Assembly: GCA_002007745.1 (NCBI GenBank)
Contig: CP019882.1
Span: 3,472,001-3,536,000, forward strand
From: Mycolicibacterium litorale
Lineage (GTDB): Bacteria > Actinomycetota > Actinomycetes > Mycobacteriales > Mycobacteriaceae
DNA: 64,000 nt
Direction of reading: 5' to 3'
A program made the translations under genes and the position numbers. A model generated the notes under the pieces. The model worked only from the letters and a program-made list of their open reading frames with translations, ran no database searches and was not told the origin of the DNA. Each line of letters begins with the position of its first letter. The stretch's first letter is position 1. Positions 27,329 to 36,423 of the stretch are shown piece by piece.

Positions 27329-29103
27329 GCCTTGTCCAGCCGCTCCGGCTTGGCATCTATTCCGGACTCCTTGCGTTGCTGCGCGGTGATCGGTGCCGGC
27401 GCGTCGGTCAGTGGGTCGACACCGCCACCGGACTTCGGGAAGGCGATCACCTCGCGGATCGAGTCGGCACCGAACAGCAGCGCGGTGATCCGGTCCCAGC
27501 CGAATGCGATGCCGCCGTGCGGAGGGGCACCAAAAGTGAAGGCGTCCAACAGGAATCCGAACTTCTCGGCCGCCTCGTCATGGTTGATGCCCATGATCGC
27601 GAACACCTGCTCCTGGATGTCGCGCCGGTGGATACGAATCGAGCCGCCGCCGATCTCGTGGCCGTTGCACACGATGTCGTAGGCGTCGGCCAGTACCGCA
27701 CCCGGATCGGCGGTGATCGAGCCTTCGTATTCCGGCTTGGGTGCGGTGAACGCGTGGTGCACGGCCGTCCAGGCCCCCGAGCCCACGGCGACGTCGCCGG
27801 CCGCCGTCGCGTCGCCGGCCGGCTCGAACAGCGGCGGGTCGACGATCCAGGTGAACGCCCAGGCGTTCGGGTCGATCATGTCCAGGCGCTTGGCGATTTC
27901 TCCGCGCGCCGCACCCAGCAGTGCCCGGGAGGTCTTGACCGGGCCGGCCGCGAAGAACACACAATCCCCGGGCTTGGCGCCGACATGGGCGGCCAACCCG
28001 GCGCGCTCGGCATCGGAGAGGTTCTTGGCCACCGGGCCGGACAGCTCGCCGTCCTCGCCGACCAGCACATAGGCCAGCCCCTTGGCGCCGCGCTGCTTGG
28101 CCCACTCCTGCCAGCCGTCCAAGGTGCGCCGCGGCTGCGACGCACCGCCGGGCATCACCACCGCCCCGACGTAGTCGGCCTGGAACACCCGGAACGGGGT
28201 GTCGGAGAAGTACTCGGTGCACTCGACGAGTTCCAGCCCGAACCGCAGATCGGGCTTGTCCGAACCGTAGCGCCGCATGGCGTCGGCGTAGGTCATCCGC
28301 GGAACGGGGCGTGGCAGTTCGTATCCGATCAGCGCCCACAACGCGGCCAGGATCTCCTCGGCGACGGCGAGGACATCGTCGGAGTCGACGAAGCTCATCT
28401 CCATGTCGAGCTGGGTGAACTCCGGCTGGCGGTCGGCGCGGAAATCCTCGTCGCGGTAGCAGCGCGCGATCTGGTAGTAGCGCTCCATGCCCGCCACCAT
28501 CAGCAACTGCTTGAACAGCTGCGGGCTCTGCGGCAAGGCGTAGAAGGAGCCCGGCTGCAGCCGGGCGGGCACCAGGAAGTCGCGCGCACCCTCAGGAGTG
28601 GATCGGGTCAGGGTCGGCGTCTCGATCTCCACGAAATCGTGGGCGGCCAGCACCGAACGCGCCGCCGCGTTCGCCTTGGAACGGAGCCGGATCGCATCAC
28701 CGGGGCCGCCCTCACGGCGCATGTCGAGGTAGCGGTACTTCAGCCGGGCTTCCTCGCCGGCCTGATCCTCGAGCTGGAAGGGCAGCGGGGCGCTCTCCCC
28801 CAGCACCGTCAGCGAGGTGGCGTTGACCTCGATGTCACCGGTGGCGATCTCGGCGTTCGCGTTGCCCTCCGGACGGATTTCCACCACGCCGTCGATCGCG
28901 ATGCAGAACTCGGCGCGCAGCCGGTGCGCCTGTGCCAGCACGTCGGCTTCGCGGAACACCACCTGCGCCACCCCGGACGCGTCGCGCAGATCGATGAAGA
29001 TGACACCGCCGTGATCACGACGGCGCGCGACCCAGCCCGCCAGGGTGACCTTCTGCCCGGCGTCGGTGGCCCGCAACGTCCCGGCGGCGTGACTGCGCAG
29101 CAC
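27325..29103 (-). CDS. aspS: Aspartyl-tRNA synthetase (probably Asp/Asn non-discriminating)
   Basis: 592 residues from GTG 29103 ([16 protein letters not shown]). Bacterial-type AspRS: N-terminal OB anticodon domain (residues about 1-105, [23 protein letters not shown]), class II catalytic core with motif 2 in [20 protein letters not shown] and motif 3 in [14 protein letters not shown], and the bacterial GAD insertion between (residues about 290-420). In mycobacteria AspRS also charges tRNA-Asn, later amidated by GatCAB; that is family knowledge. Divergent from the SRPBCC gene. Confidence 0.97.
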   Translation of the reverse strand: MLRSHAAGTLRATDAGQKVTLAGWVARRRDHGGVIFIDLRDASGVAQVVFREADVLAQAHRLRAEFCIAIDGVVEIRPEGNANAEIATGDIEVNATSLTVLGESAPLPFQLEDQAGEEARLKYRYLDMRREGGPGDAIRLRSKANAAARSVLAAHDFVEIETPTLTRSTPEGARDFLVPARLQPGSFYALPQSPQLFKQLLMVAGMERYYQIARCYRDEDFRADRQPEFTQLDMEMSFVDSDDVLAVAEEILAALWALIGYELPRPVPRMTYADAMRRYGSDKPDLRFGLELVECTEYFSDTPFRVFQADYVGAVVMPGGASQPRRTLDGWQEWAKQRGAKGLAYVLVGEDGELSGPVAKNLSDAERAGLAAHVGAKPGDCVFFAAGPVKTSRALLGAARGEIAKRLDMIDPNAWAFTWIVDPPLFEPAGDATAAGDVAVGSGAWTAVHHAFTAPKPEYEGSITADPGAVLADAYDIVCNGHEIGGGSIRIHRRDIQEQVFAIMGINHDEAAEKFGFLLDAFTFGAPPHGGIAFGWDRITALLFGADSIREVIAFPKSGGGVDPLTDAPAPITAQQRKESGIDAKPERLDKA

Positions 29104-29220
29104 TAGAAACTCCCTGGGGATGTGAGATCGGATGGTGGTGAAATCGACTGCTCAGTCTATGAGGTCAACCGGACCGAACAGACGCCCCCTCGGTGTATGG
29201 TCTCCCGCGGAGGTAGCCCG

Positions 29221-29718
29221 ATGACCACGATGTATCCCTGCGAGCGCGTCGACCTGAGCTTCATCCAGACGGCGCCGTTCCGGTTCTCCAACAGCGTCGA
29301 CCTGCGCATCACCCCGCAGCAGCTCTTCGAGGTGCTCGCCGACGCCGGCTCCTGGCCGCAGTGGGCGAAGGTCATCACCGCGGTCACCTGGACCAGCCCT
29401 GAGCCGTACGGTGTCGGCACCACCCGCACCGTCGACATGCTCGGCGGGCTGGTGGGTGACGAGGAGTTCCTGGCCTGGGAGCCCTACACCTATCTGGCCT
29501 TCCGGTTCAACACCTGTTCGAACAAGGTGGTGGCCGCGTTCGCCGAGGAGTACCGGGTGGTTGAGACCCCCGACGGCTGCCGGCTGACCTGGACAGTCGC
29601 GCAGAAGGCGACCGGGCCGGCCCGGTTCGGCCTGGTGCTGGGCGGCCCGGTGATGAACCTGTCCTTCAAGTGGTTCCTGGCCAACCTGCGCCGCTACACC
29701 GACAAGCGCTACCACTAG
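29221..29718 (+). CDS. SRPBCC-family lipid/ligand-binding-fold protein (Rv2574-like)
   Basis: 165 residues from ATG 29221. START/polyketide-cyclase-like helix-grip fold: NSVDLRITPQQLFEVLADAGSWPQWAKV then VGTTRTVDMLGGLVGDEEFLAWEP and the long C-terminal helix NLSFKWFLANLRRYTDKRYH. It probably binds a hydrophobic small molecule; no enzyme activity can be assigned. Starts 117 bp after the divergent aspS and is convergent (4-bp overlap) with the esterase gene. Confidence 0.8.
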   Translation: MTTMYPCERVDLSFIQTAPFRFSNSVDLRITPQQLFEVLADAGSWPQWAKVITAVTWTSPEPYGVGTTRTVDMLGGLVGDEEFLAWEPYTYLAFRFNTCSNKVVAAFAEEYRVVETPDGCRLTWTVAQKATGPARFGLVLGGPVMNLSFKWFLANLRRYTDKRYH

Positions 29719-31199
29719 TAGATGCCGGCCCAGGCTTCGCGCCGCACGCCGTCGGGGTCGTTGACCGTGACATCCCGATTGGAGCGGATCACCCGGGTGC
29801 GGCGTTCGTCGGCGTCGTAACGGGGCCAGTCCGCCATCGCGACGCCGGTGGCGAAGTTCAGCCAGGTGCGCTGCATCCGTTTGCCGACCGACGGCGGCAC
29901 GTGCCGCCCCAGCGGGTGCAGCTTGCGGCCGAGATAGGACCCGTAGCTGTGTTGGACGTGCACGATCTCGCTGCCGTGAGTGGCACCGAGTCCGAGCATC
30001 CGCAGCGTCCAGGTGGTGTGGTCGAAGCGATAGAGATGGGTCAGCGCGTGCGTGCTGTAGGCGTCGGCGAACGCCCACGTCGGAGCGCCGAACATGACGT
30101 CGGAGCCCACTGCGATCAACGCCCGCCGGCGCGGGTAGTCCGGGTAGCCGGCCAGCACCCGGGTGCGCGCATCGGGCGCGGCACGGGTGAAGTAGTCATC
30201 GATTCCGGCCACGGTGGTCGGCAGCATCGGGGGCTTGGACCAGGCGAACATCGACGCCTCATGGGTGTTCGTCCCGATGATGAGCGGCACCGCGTTGACC
30301 TGCCCGGTGCGGGCCGCGTCGATGGGGTGCCGCGGCAGCAGGTCCACCCCGTGGGTGAGGCCGTAGGCCAGTGTCGGCGTGGTCTCGGCGCTGCGGCGCT
30401 GGAGCTCACCGGCTGCGCGACGCAGGACCCGTTGCGGTAACACCGAGAAGGTGGCCGGATGCGCGCCGACGAGGTCGACGAATTCGTGGGCGCGGCGCGA
30501 CCGGGTGGCGCGGTCGGCGATCAACGGCAGCGCCGGGCTCTGCGCGATCGCGCGGGCGAACAGTCCGGCTGCGGCCGGGCTGGCCAGCAGGGCGAGTACC
30601 GACGTGGCCCCGGCCGATTCGCCGAAGATGGTGACGCGCTGCGGATCTCCGCCGAAGGCGGCGATGTTGTCCTGAATCCAGTGCAGTGCCGCGATCTGGT
30701 CGCGCAGGCACAGGTTGTCGGCGAACCCCTCACCGAGATCGCCGAGTTCGAAGCCACCGAACACACCGAGCCGGTAGGTCAGGTTCACCACGACGACATC
30801 GCCGTTGGCGGCCAGTCGGGAACCGTTGTAGAGCTGTAGCTGCCCGGCGCCGTAGACGAATGCGCCGCCGGGGATCCAGACCATGACCGGCAGCGGGCCG
30901 CCATCGGCGGAATCCGGCGCCCAGATGGTCAGCGTCAGGCACGCCTCGTCGCGGATCTTGGGATCGTCGCGTCCGCCTCCGACGAAGGAGCGGCCCTGCG
31001 GCGGCACCGGCCCGTGCTCGACGGCCTCGCGCACGCCGGACCACGGCGCCAGCGGTGTGGGCGCGCGGAACCGGCGCTCGCCGACCGGCTGCTCGGCGTA
31101 CGGGATTCCGCGCCAGACCCGGACACCGCCCTCGGTGGTGCCACGGAGGGCGCCCAGGCAGGTGTGCACCAGGGTCGACGGATCGGCGACGACGGCCAC
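29715..31199 (-). CDS. Type-B carboxylesterase/lipase
   Basis: 494 residues from GTG 31199 (VAVVADPSTLVHTCLGALRG); upstream codons in frame do not look like protein. Cholinesterase-type alpha/beta hydrolase: oxyanion region IPGGAFVYGAG, nucleophilic Ser in FGESAGA at about residue 193, the Glu region GTNTHEASMFAWS and the catalytic His in LGATHGSEI. The N-terminal GIPYAEQPVGERRF is a family signature. Cytosolic as drawn, since no signal peptide is seen. Divergent from the YpfJ-like gene. Confidence 0.88.
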   Translation of the reverse strand: MAVVADPSTLVHTCLGALRGTTEGGVRVWRGIPYAEQPVGERRFRAPTPLAPWSGVREAVEHGPVPPQGRSFVGGGRDDPKIRDEACLTLTIWAPDSADGGPLPVMVWIPGGAFVYGAGQLQLYNGSRLAANGDVVVVNLTYRLGVFGGFELGDLGEGFADNLCLRDQIAALHWIQDNIAAFGGDPQRVTIFGESAGATSVLALLASPAAAGLFARAIAQSPALPLIADRATRSRRAHEFVDLVGAHPATFSVLPQRVLRRAAGELQRRSAETTPTLAYGLTHGVDLLPRHPIDAARTGQVNAVPLIIGTNTHEASMFAWSKPPMLPTTVAGIDDYFTRAAPDARTRVLAGYPDYPRRRALIAVGSDVMFGAPTWAFADAYSTHALTHLYRFDHTTWTLRMLGLGATHGSEIVHVQHSYGSYLGRKLHPLGRHVPPSVGKRMQRTWLNFATGVAMADWPRYDADERRTRVIRSNRDVTVNDPDGVRREAWAGIY

Positions 31200-31271
31200 G
31201 GCGCAATCGTAGAGTGGCAAGCTGAACGCGGCTGGCTGCCTCACCCGAGCGGTCAATCTCAAGGAGCGACG

Positions 31272-32150
31272 ATGACCTTCAACGAGGGTATGCAGATCGA
31301 CACGAGCACCACCTCGACCGGTGGCGGCCACGGTCGGGGCATTGCCATCGGCGGCGGTCTGGGCGGCCTGGTGATCGTGTTGGTGGCGCTGTTCCTCGGC
31401 GTCGATCCGGGCCAGGTGATCAGCCAGCAGCCCGCGCTACCTCCGGGCGCCGAGCAGTCCGGATATGACCTGAGCAAGTGCAAGACTGGTGCCGACGCGA
31501 ACGCCTACGTCGAGTGCCGGGTGGTGGCTACCGGCAACTCCGTCGACGGGGTGTGGGAGCAGCTGCTCAAGGGCTACACCCGTCCCAAGATGATGCTGTT
31601 CAAGGGCCAGGTGCAGACCGGCTGCGGGCCGGCGACCAGCGATGTCGGGCCGTTCTACTGCCCGGTGGACCAGACCGCGTACTTCGACACCGACTTCTTC
31701 CAGGTGCTCAAGGACCAATTCGGTTCCAGTGGTGGACCGTTGGCCCAGGAGTACGTGGTGGCCCATGAGTACGGCCATCACGTCCAGAACCTGCTCGGGG
31801 TGCTGGGCCGGGCGCAACAGGGCGCCCAGGGCGCCGGCGGCAACGGAGTGCGCACCGAGTTGCAGGCCGATTGCTACGCCGGGGTGTGGGCGCACTACGC
31901 CGCAGTCACCAAGCAGCCCGGGACTGACGTGACTTATTTGGAGCCGTTGAGCGACAAGGACATTGCCGATGCATTGTCGGCGGCGGCGTCAGTGGGCGAT
32001 GACCGGATCCAGAAGCAGGCGACCGGCCGGGTGAATCCGGAGCAATGGACCCATGGCTCGTCGGCGGAGCGTCAGAAATGGTTCACGATCGGCTATCAGA
32101 CCGGTGACCCCAAGCAATGTGACACATTCCGGGCCCGCGACCTCGGCTGA
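31272..32150 (+). CDS. Neutral zinc metallopeptidase, YpfJ/DUF2343-like (Rv2575-like)
   Basis: 292 residues from ATG 31272 with AAGGAG six bases before. Short cytoplasmic Gly-rich leader, one membrane helix (GGLGGLVIVLVALFLGV, residues about 34-50), then the outer catalytic domain. The zinc motif HEYGHH is at about residue 163, preceded by FYCPVDQTAYFDTDFF and followed by ELQADCYAGVWAHYA, whose Glu probably is the third ligand. Family members are membrane-bound with unproven proteolysis. Confidence 0.9.
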   Translation: MTFNEGMQIDTSTTSTGGGHGRGIAIGGGLGGLVIVLVALFLGVDPGQVISQQPALPPGAEQSGYDLSKCKTGADANAYVECRVVATGNSVDGVWEQLLKGYTRPKMMLFKGQVQTGCGPATSDVGPFYCPVDQTAYFDTDFFQVLKDQFGSSGGPLAQEYVVAHEYGHHVQNLLGVLGRAQQGAQGAGGNGVRTELQADCYAGVWAHYAAVTKQPGTDVTYLEPLSDKDIADALSAAASVGDDRIQKQATGRVNPEQWTHGSSAERQKWFTIGYQTGDPKQCDTFRARDLG

Positions 32151-32229
32151 GCGAGGTGCCGCCCGGTGTTCGGACGCTCCGACGGTAACGCCGTTCTCCA
32201 GGTTGGCATCCGACCGATAAGCTGACCAC

Positions 32230-32850
32230 ATGACCAAGGCCGAACGTCTGCCGGCGTCAGCGAGCACCGATGCGGAGTCGCGAGTCAGCCGCTTCATGCG
32301 TTCGGCGCTGTCGATCCTGGCCGAAACGGGCCGCACGGACTTCACCGTCCTGGAGGTTGTCGAGCGGTCGAAGACGTCGCTGCGGTCGTTCTATCAGCAT
32401 TTCTCCACCAAAGACGAACTGCTGCTGGCCCTCATCGAGAACATCATCGCCGAGTCGACCACGCGGTGGCGCGGACAGACCCTGGAGCTGCCGGCCCCCG
32501 AGGCCATGCGGGTGCTGATCGACCGGATCTGCACACCGGCCGAAACGACCAAAGAGGACAGCATCAGCCGCGGCCTGACGTCTTATAACGGCCGCCTCGC
32601 GGAGACCTTGCCGCGGGAGTACGCCCGGGTCCTCGCTCCACTGCACCAGTTGATCGCCGACATTCTCGAACGCGGCATCGACGAGGGCGCCTTCCGGCCG
32701 GCGCTGGAAGTCGAGACCGCCGCCGCACTGATCATGCAGACCGCGCTCGGCGCCGTGCGGTTGCGCAGCCTCGGCGCGGAACTCAGTGGTGTGCCGATCG
32801 ACGGTGAGCACATCTTCGACTTCTGTGTCCACGGCCTGCTGCCTCGCTGA
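32230..32850 (+). CDS. TetR/AcrR-family transcriptional regulator
   Basis: 206 residues from ATG 32230. N-terminal helix-turn-helix FMRSALSILAETGRTDFTVLE then RSKTSLRSFYQHFSTKDELLLALIE, the recognition helix being SLRSFYQHFSTK. The ligand domain follows (GTPs such as IMQTALGAVRLRSLGAEL at the C-terminus). Lone gene between the YpfJ-like gene (79-bp gap) and the radical SAM gene (convergent). Target unknown; an inverted repeat TCGGA-cgc-TCCGA lies in the upstream gap. Confidence 0.87.
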   Translation: MTKAERLPASASTDAESRVSRFMRSALSILAETGRTDFTVLEVVERSKTSLRSFYQHFSTKDELLLALIENIIAESTTRWRGQTLELPAPEAMRVLIDRICTPAETTKEDSISRGLTSYNGRLAETLPREYARVLAPLHQLIADILERGIDEGAFRPALEVETAAALIMQTALGAVRLRSLGAELSGVPIDGEHIFDFCVHGLLPR

Positions 32851-32874
32851 CTCCGCGCAGCGGCGGTTCTCGTC

Positions 32875-33897
32875 TCAGAACAAGGTCGGCTGCGGCTCGA
32901 TGACGGCCGGCGCGGGAGCCGGGGCCGGGACCGGGCCGGCGAACGGCCGCTGATCGCCGGCAAGGCCGTGCCGGGTGACCAGCGGCGCCACCCGCCGGCG
33001 CAGCATGTCACGGTAGTCGGCGGGCAGGTAGGCCCCGCGGCGGTAGAGCTGGCGGTAGGTGGCCACCAGTTCCGGATGCGAGCGGGCCAGCCAGGTCATG
33101 AACCAGCCGCGGGTCGAACTGCGCAGGTGCAGGCCGAACACGGTGACGCTGGAGCCTCCCGCGGCGGCGATCTGACCGAGCAACGCGTCGAGGTGATCGA
33201 CTGAATCGGTCAGGTGCGGCAGCACCGGGGCCACCATCACATGGCAGTCCAATCCGACGTCTCGCACGGCGGTGATCAGGCCGAGCCGCGCCTGCGGCGA
33301 GGGTGTTCCCGGCTCGACATCGCGATGCAGCTCGGGGTCGCCGACGGCGAGCGAGATCGCTACGGATAGCGGAACCTGTTGCGCTGCATCGGCGATCAGA
33401 TCCAGGTCGCGACGCAGCACGGTGCCTTTGGTGAGGATCGACATCGGCGTGCCGGACGCGGCGAGGGCGCTGATGATGCCTGGCATCAACGCGTAACGCC
33501 CCTCGGCCCGCTGGTAGGGGTCGGTATTGGTGCCCAGTGCAACGGTCTCCCGACACCAGGACGGCCGGTTCAACTCGCGGCGCAACACCTCGACGAGGTT
33601 GGTCTTGACCACGATCTGGCTGTCGAAATCAGCTCCCGCATCAAAATCCAGATACTCGTGGGTGGGCCGGGCGAAGCAGTACCGGCAGGCATGAGCACAG
33701 CCCCGGTAACCGTTCACGGTGAAGCGGAACGGCAGCATCGCCGCCGCCGGGATCTTGTTCAGCGCCGACTTGCACAGCACCTCGTGGAACGTCATGCCCT
33801 CGAATTGCGGTGTGCGCACGCTACGCACGAAGCCGACGCGCTGTAGGCCGGGCAGCGCGCCGTCGTCCACCGCTACCGCTTGGCCGGACCACCGCAT
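32875..33897 (-). CDS. Radical SAM protein (Rv2578c-like, SplB-type)
   Basis: 340 residues from ATG 33897 (MRWSGQAVAVDDGALPG), the same length as I recall for Rv2578c. The 4Fe-4S binding motif Cys-x3-Cys-x2-Cys is in GCAHACRYCFARPTHEYLDF near residue 73. TIM-barrel elements follow, e.g. GTNTDPYQRAEG, SILTKGTVLRRDLDL. Belongs to the COG1533 group (spore-photoproduct-lyase-like); substrate unknown. The C-terminus is a Pro/Ala-rich tail (PVPAPAPAPAVIEPQPTLF). Confidence 0.9.
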   Translation of the reverse strand: MRWSGQAVAVDDGALPGLQRVGFVRSVRTPQFEGMTFHEVLCKSALNKIPAAAMLPFRFTVNGYRGCAHACRYCFARPTHEYLDFDAGADFDSQIVVKTNLVEVLRRELNRPSWCRETVALGTNTDPYQRAEGRYALMPGIISALAASGTPMSILTKGTVLRRDLDLIADAAQQVPLSVAISLAVGDPELHRDVEPGTPSPQARLGLITAVRDVGLDCHVMVAPVLPHLTDSVDHLDALLGQIAAAGGSSVTVFGLHLRSSTRGWFMTWLARSHPELVATYRQLYRRGAYLPADYRDMLRRRVAPLVTRHGLAGDQRPFAGPVPAPAPAPAVIEPQPTLF

Positions 33898-34020
33898 GAC
33901 TCCATTCGAACTGACGTTCGAGAAGATGTCAACAGGCGCGGCCCAGCGGGCGGTTGACGGCGGCACAGCGGCCAGCCAACTTTTGGACCATTAGGTGCAT
34001 AAGTGTTACCGTGGCCACGA

Positions 34021-34043
34021 TATAAGTACCGGTCGGTACGAAA
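34021..34043 (+). promoter_or_regulatory. Promoter -10 and TetR operator of the SDR gene
   Basis: -10 element TATAAG (34021-34026) is overlapped by a perfect inverted repeat GTACCG-gt-CGGTAC (34026-34039) followed by GAAA. The 19-base block 34025-34043 matches, at 14 of 19 positions, a block in front of the TetR gene at 34931-35539 read on its coding strand (35575-35557). Confidence 0.65.
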
Positions 34044-34067
34044 TAGAGGTGGAGGGACGGTTCCGTC

Positions 34068-34805
34068 ATGGCAACGCAAAGCGGGTCGGCACAAGTTGTG
34101 CTGATCACAGGGGGAACGTCGGGTATCGGCCTGAGCCTGGCCGAGACCTATCTGGCGCGCGGCGCCTCCGTCGCGGTGTGCGGCCGGTCAGCGGGTCCGC
34201 TGGAGCGTTTCAGCCGTGCACATCCAGAAGCGCTGGCCATCCAGGCCGACATCACCGACCCAGGCGCGAGGATCATGATGCTTGATGCCGTGACAGCGCG
34301 GTTCGACCGCCTTGATGTGCTGATCAATAATGCCGGCACCTTCAATGAGAGAAACTTCGCCACAGATCCCGACGCCACCCGCGGCCTGGATCAGGAGATC
34401 GCGATCAACCTGACTGCGCCGATTGAGCTGACAAACGATGTGCTCAACCGCTGGGCAGACCTCACCGCCATCGTATTCGTCACTTCGGGCTTCGCGCTGG
34501 TCTCACCCACTCGCGCGCCAACCTACGGCGCGGTGAAAGCGGGCTTACACGGCTTCGCCGAAGGGCTACGCCGACAGCTTGCGCCGAACAAAATCCATGT
34601 CCTTGAACTACTTCCACCAGCAACCGATACGCCGATGAACGCAGAACTCACCGGCAAGAAGATGGCACCGGAAGCCGTAGCTGGCATCACGCTGAAAGCA
34701 CTCGACCGCCGGCGTCCGATGGCCCTGCCTGGACCGACCAAGCTGCTTCCGACCATGCTGCGCATCACGCCAAACACGATCAAACGCAGCGTTGCGAAAA
34801 TGTGA
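34068..34805 (+). CDS. DltE-type short-chain dehydrogenase
   Basis: 245 residues from ATG 34068 with GGTGGAGGGA upstream. SDR with TGGTSGIGLSLAETYL, NNAGTFNERN, catalytic Ser in VTSGFALVSPT and Tyr-x-x-x-Lys in PTYGAVKAGLHGF. The segment ELLPPATDTPMNAELTGKKM is typical of the DltE-like oxidoreductase group found with TetR regulators. Base composition looks less GC-rich than its neighbours (more A/T at third positions), and it lies in a region without backbone genes, so lateral gain is plausible. Likely repressed by the convergent TetR gene at 34931. Confidence 0.87.
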   Translation: MATQSGSAQVVLITGGTSGIGLSLAETYLARGASVAVCGRSAGPLERFSRAHPEALAIQADITDPGARIMMLDAVTARFDRLDVLINNAGTFNERNFATDPDATRGLDQEIAINLTAPIELTNDVLNRWADLTAIVFVTSGFALVSPTRAPTYGAVKAGLHGFAEGLRRQLAPNKIHVLELLPPATDTPMNAELTGKKMAPEAVAGITLKALDRRRPMALPGPTKLLPTMLRITPNTIKRSVAKM

Positions 34806-34930
34806 CTCCCGCATTCGGCTCGCAAGCCCGCTGGCGGCCACGGGCACCGCGTGCTCGATGCCCGACATCGCGGGAGGCGTCCATGCCGAAAAGGCTGTGC
34901 TACTACAGCTTTGGCAGTACGATCTCGACG

Positions 34931-35539
34931 TCACACCATCGGCCAGGTCCGCAGGGCGACATCGGCCACACGGTTGAGGTCGGCGCGACTGGCGCCACTG
35001 GCGGCCTGAACGGCGATCCCATTGGCGACGGTGATGACGTAGCGCGCAAGGACAGCGGCATCGACGTCGTCGGGTAAGTCGCCTTCGTCAACCGCGCGTC
35101 GGAACCGCCCGGTCAGGTGAGCGACGCTCTTGTTGCGCCACGCGGCAAGCATGTCGCGGATCTCGCGCGCCTCGCCGCCAGCAGCGAGAGAACCTTGCAC
35201 CGTCAGGCAACCGGCCGGCGCGCTCGCGTTGGTGGTGGCCCTGATCGCCCCCTTGAGAATCGCCGCAGCCACCTCCCTTGCAGTCGGCTTCTGCAGGGCC
35301 CTCAAACCGTACGAGGCGGGACCTTCGACATAGCGCTCCAAGGCCCTGGCGAATAGCGCTTCCTTATTGCCGAAGGCCGCATACATGCTGGTGCGACTGA
35401 TTCCCATGGCCGCGGTCAGATCGGTGAGCGTGGCGCCCTCGTAGCCCTGCTCCCAGAACACCTCCATCGCGCGCTGCAAGGCCAACTCAGGATCGAACTC
35501 TCTCGGTCGCCCCATCGGGGCTTTTTGCTGAGACTTCAT
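34931..35539 (-). CDS. TetR/AcrR-family repressor of the SDR
   Basis: 202 residues from ATG 35539 (an ATG at 35515, MGRPREFDPELALQ, is a plausible alternative). The N-terminus GRPREFDPELALQRAMEVFW and the helix-turn-helix TLTDLTAAMGISRTSMYAAF are typical of AcrR-type regulators that sense electrophiles or drugs. Convergent with the SDR gene. Its own promoter region has a copy of the site seen before the SDR, supporting autoregulation and control of the SDR. Confidence 0.88.
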   Translation of the reverse strand: MKSQQKAPMGRPREFDPELALQRAMEVFWEQGYEGATLTDLTAAMGISRTSMYAAFGNKEALFARALERYVEGPASYGLRALQKPTAREVAAAILKGAIRATTNASAPAGCLTVQGSLAAGGEAREIRDMLAAWRNKSVAHLTGRFRRAVDEGDLPDDVDAAVLARYVITVANGIAVQAASGASRADLNRVADVALRTWPMV

Positions 35540-35556
35540 GCTGACGACAGTACTCG

Positions 35557-35575
35557 TTTTGCACCGATAGGTACC
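35557..35575 (-). promoter_or_regulatory. Candidate autoregulatory TetR site
   Basis: On the minus strand reads GGTACCTATCGGTGCAAAA, 18-36 nt upstream of the TetR start; 14 of 19 bases equal the site at 34025-34043. Symmetry is weaker than in the SDR copy. Confidence 0.5.
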
Positions 35576-35576
35576 G

Positions 35577-35746
35577 ATGTCTGCTGGCCTACGTGCACGC
35601 GGATCTCATCAGCAGGTACGCGTTGCCCACTGCCGAGCCGAGGCTGCTCGCCCCGAGGCGATCGCCCGTGCCGTCGCGTACGCCGTGGCGCTGATGGCCG
35701 CACGCTCGACTACGACCGGTTCGCGCTCGTCGGCCACGCACCCTAG
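35577..35746 (+). pseudogene. Remnant resembling an alpha/beta-hydrolase fragment
   Basis: No intact gene fills 35540-35742, but three frames carry protein-like pieces: LLAYVHADLISRYALPTAEP, then EAIARAVAYAVALMAAR, then LDYDRFALVGHAP followed by a stop at 35744-35746. The last piece resembles the nucleophile-elbow strand of alpha/beta hydrolases (YDRFALVGHDxG). Single-base additions in short G/C runs would join the pieces. It ends inside the start of the next minus-strand gene. Either a decayed gene end or chance similarity. Confidence 0.3.
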
Positions 35747-36423
35747 TCGTCGAGTTCGCCGGCGATACCGCGCTCGAGCGTGCCCCGGGTACGGTCCGGC
35801 AGAACGATGAGCCCGTCGAGTTCACCGCGGGCCAGGTCGTAGGCCCGTTCGCGCTCCTGGGGCGTGGCGCCGCGGTCGGCAACCACCCGCAACAGGCTCT
35901 GCGCTCTGGCCATCCGCTGCTGCTCATCGCGGGAGAAGTCGTTGCGCCGGCGCCGGATCGCCTCGCTCTCCGCGGCGTCGAAGGCGGTGACGTACGCCTC
36001 GACGGCGTCGAGATACTGACGGGCAGCGTCGGGGTCGTCGAGCAGATCTTCGGCTTTACCCGGACGTAAGAGTTCCGCGCGCAATTTGGCCCGGTGAAAA
36101 GCCACCGTCAGGGGCTCGCGCATGTCGGTCATCACCGGGAAGTCCAGAAGTTTGGCGGCGTCGAGCTCATACTCCAGCCAGCGCGCATCGGTGCGGTCAT
36201 GCTCGCCGATCACCCTGGTGACGGTACGCCATTGCGCCGCTTGGCTTTTCGGTGACACACCAGGCACCGCGGGGGGTTCCTCCCCCGGCTCGTCGCGCCT
36301 TCTGGTCAGGGCCGAGACTCCGCGTACGGCAGCGTAAATCGCACCCGCGAGCGGAACGAGGACGAGCAACAGCTCGACCAACCGGAAGATCAGGCCCACC
36401 TGGTCAGGATGCCATCTGCTCAA
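35743..36423 (-). CDS. Membrane-anchored hypothetical protein
   Basis: 226 residues from TTG 36423; a GTG at 36399 is a possible alternative. One hydrophobic segment at residues about 11-33 (IFRLVELLLVLVPLAGAIYA), then a cytoplasmic or outer region that is highly charged and probably helical: KAEDLLDDPDAARQYLDAVE and AIRRRRNDFSRDEQQRMARA. The protein ends ELDGLIVLPDRTRGTLERG. I do not recognise the family with certainty, although similar proteins occur in many mycobacteria. Its start overlaps the panE-like remnant. Confidence 0.7.
   Translation of the reverse strand: MSRWHPDQVGLIFRLVELLLVLVPLAGAIYAAVRGVSALTRRRDEPGEEPPAVPGVSPKSQAAQWRTVTRVIGEHDRTDARWLEYELDAAKLLDFPVMTDMREPLTVAFHRAKLRAELLRPGKAEDLLDDPDAARQYLDAVEAYVTAFDAAESEAIRRRRNDFSRDEQQRMARAQSLLRVVADRGATPQERERAYDLARGELDGLIVLPDRTRGTLERGIAGELDD

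Noticed and set aside
27376..29106. 576-codon plus-strand frame opposite aspS
   Set aside because: Composition is antisense-like and the AspRS motifs on the minus strand are complete.
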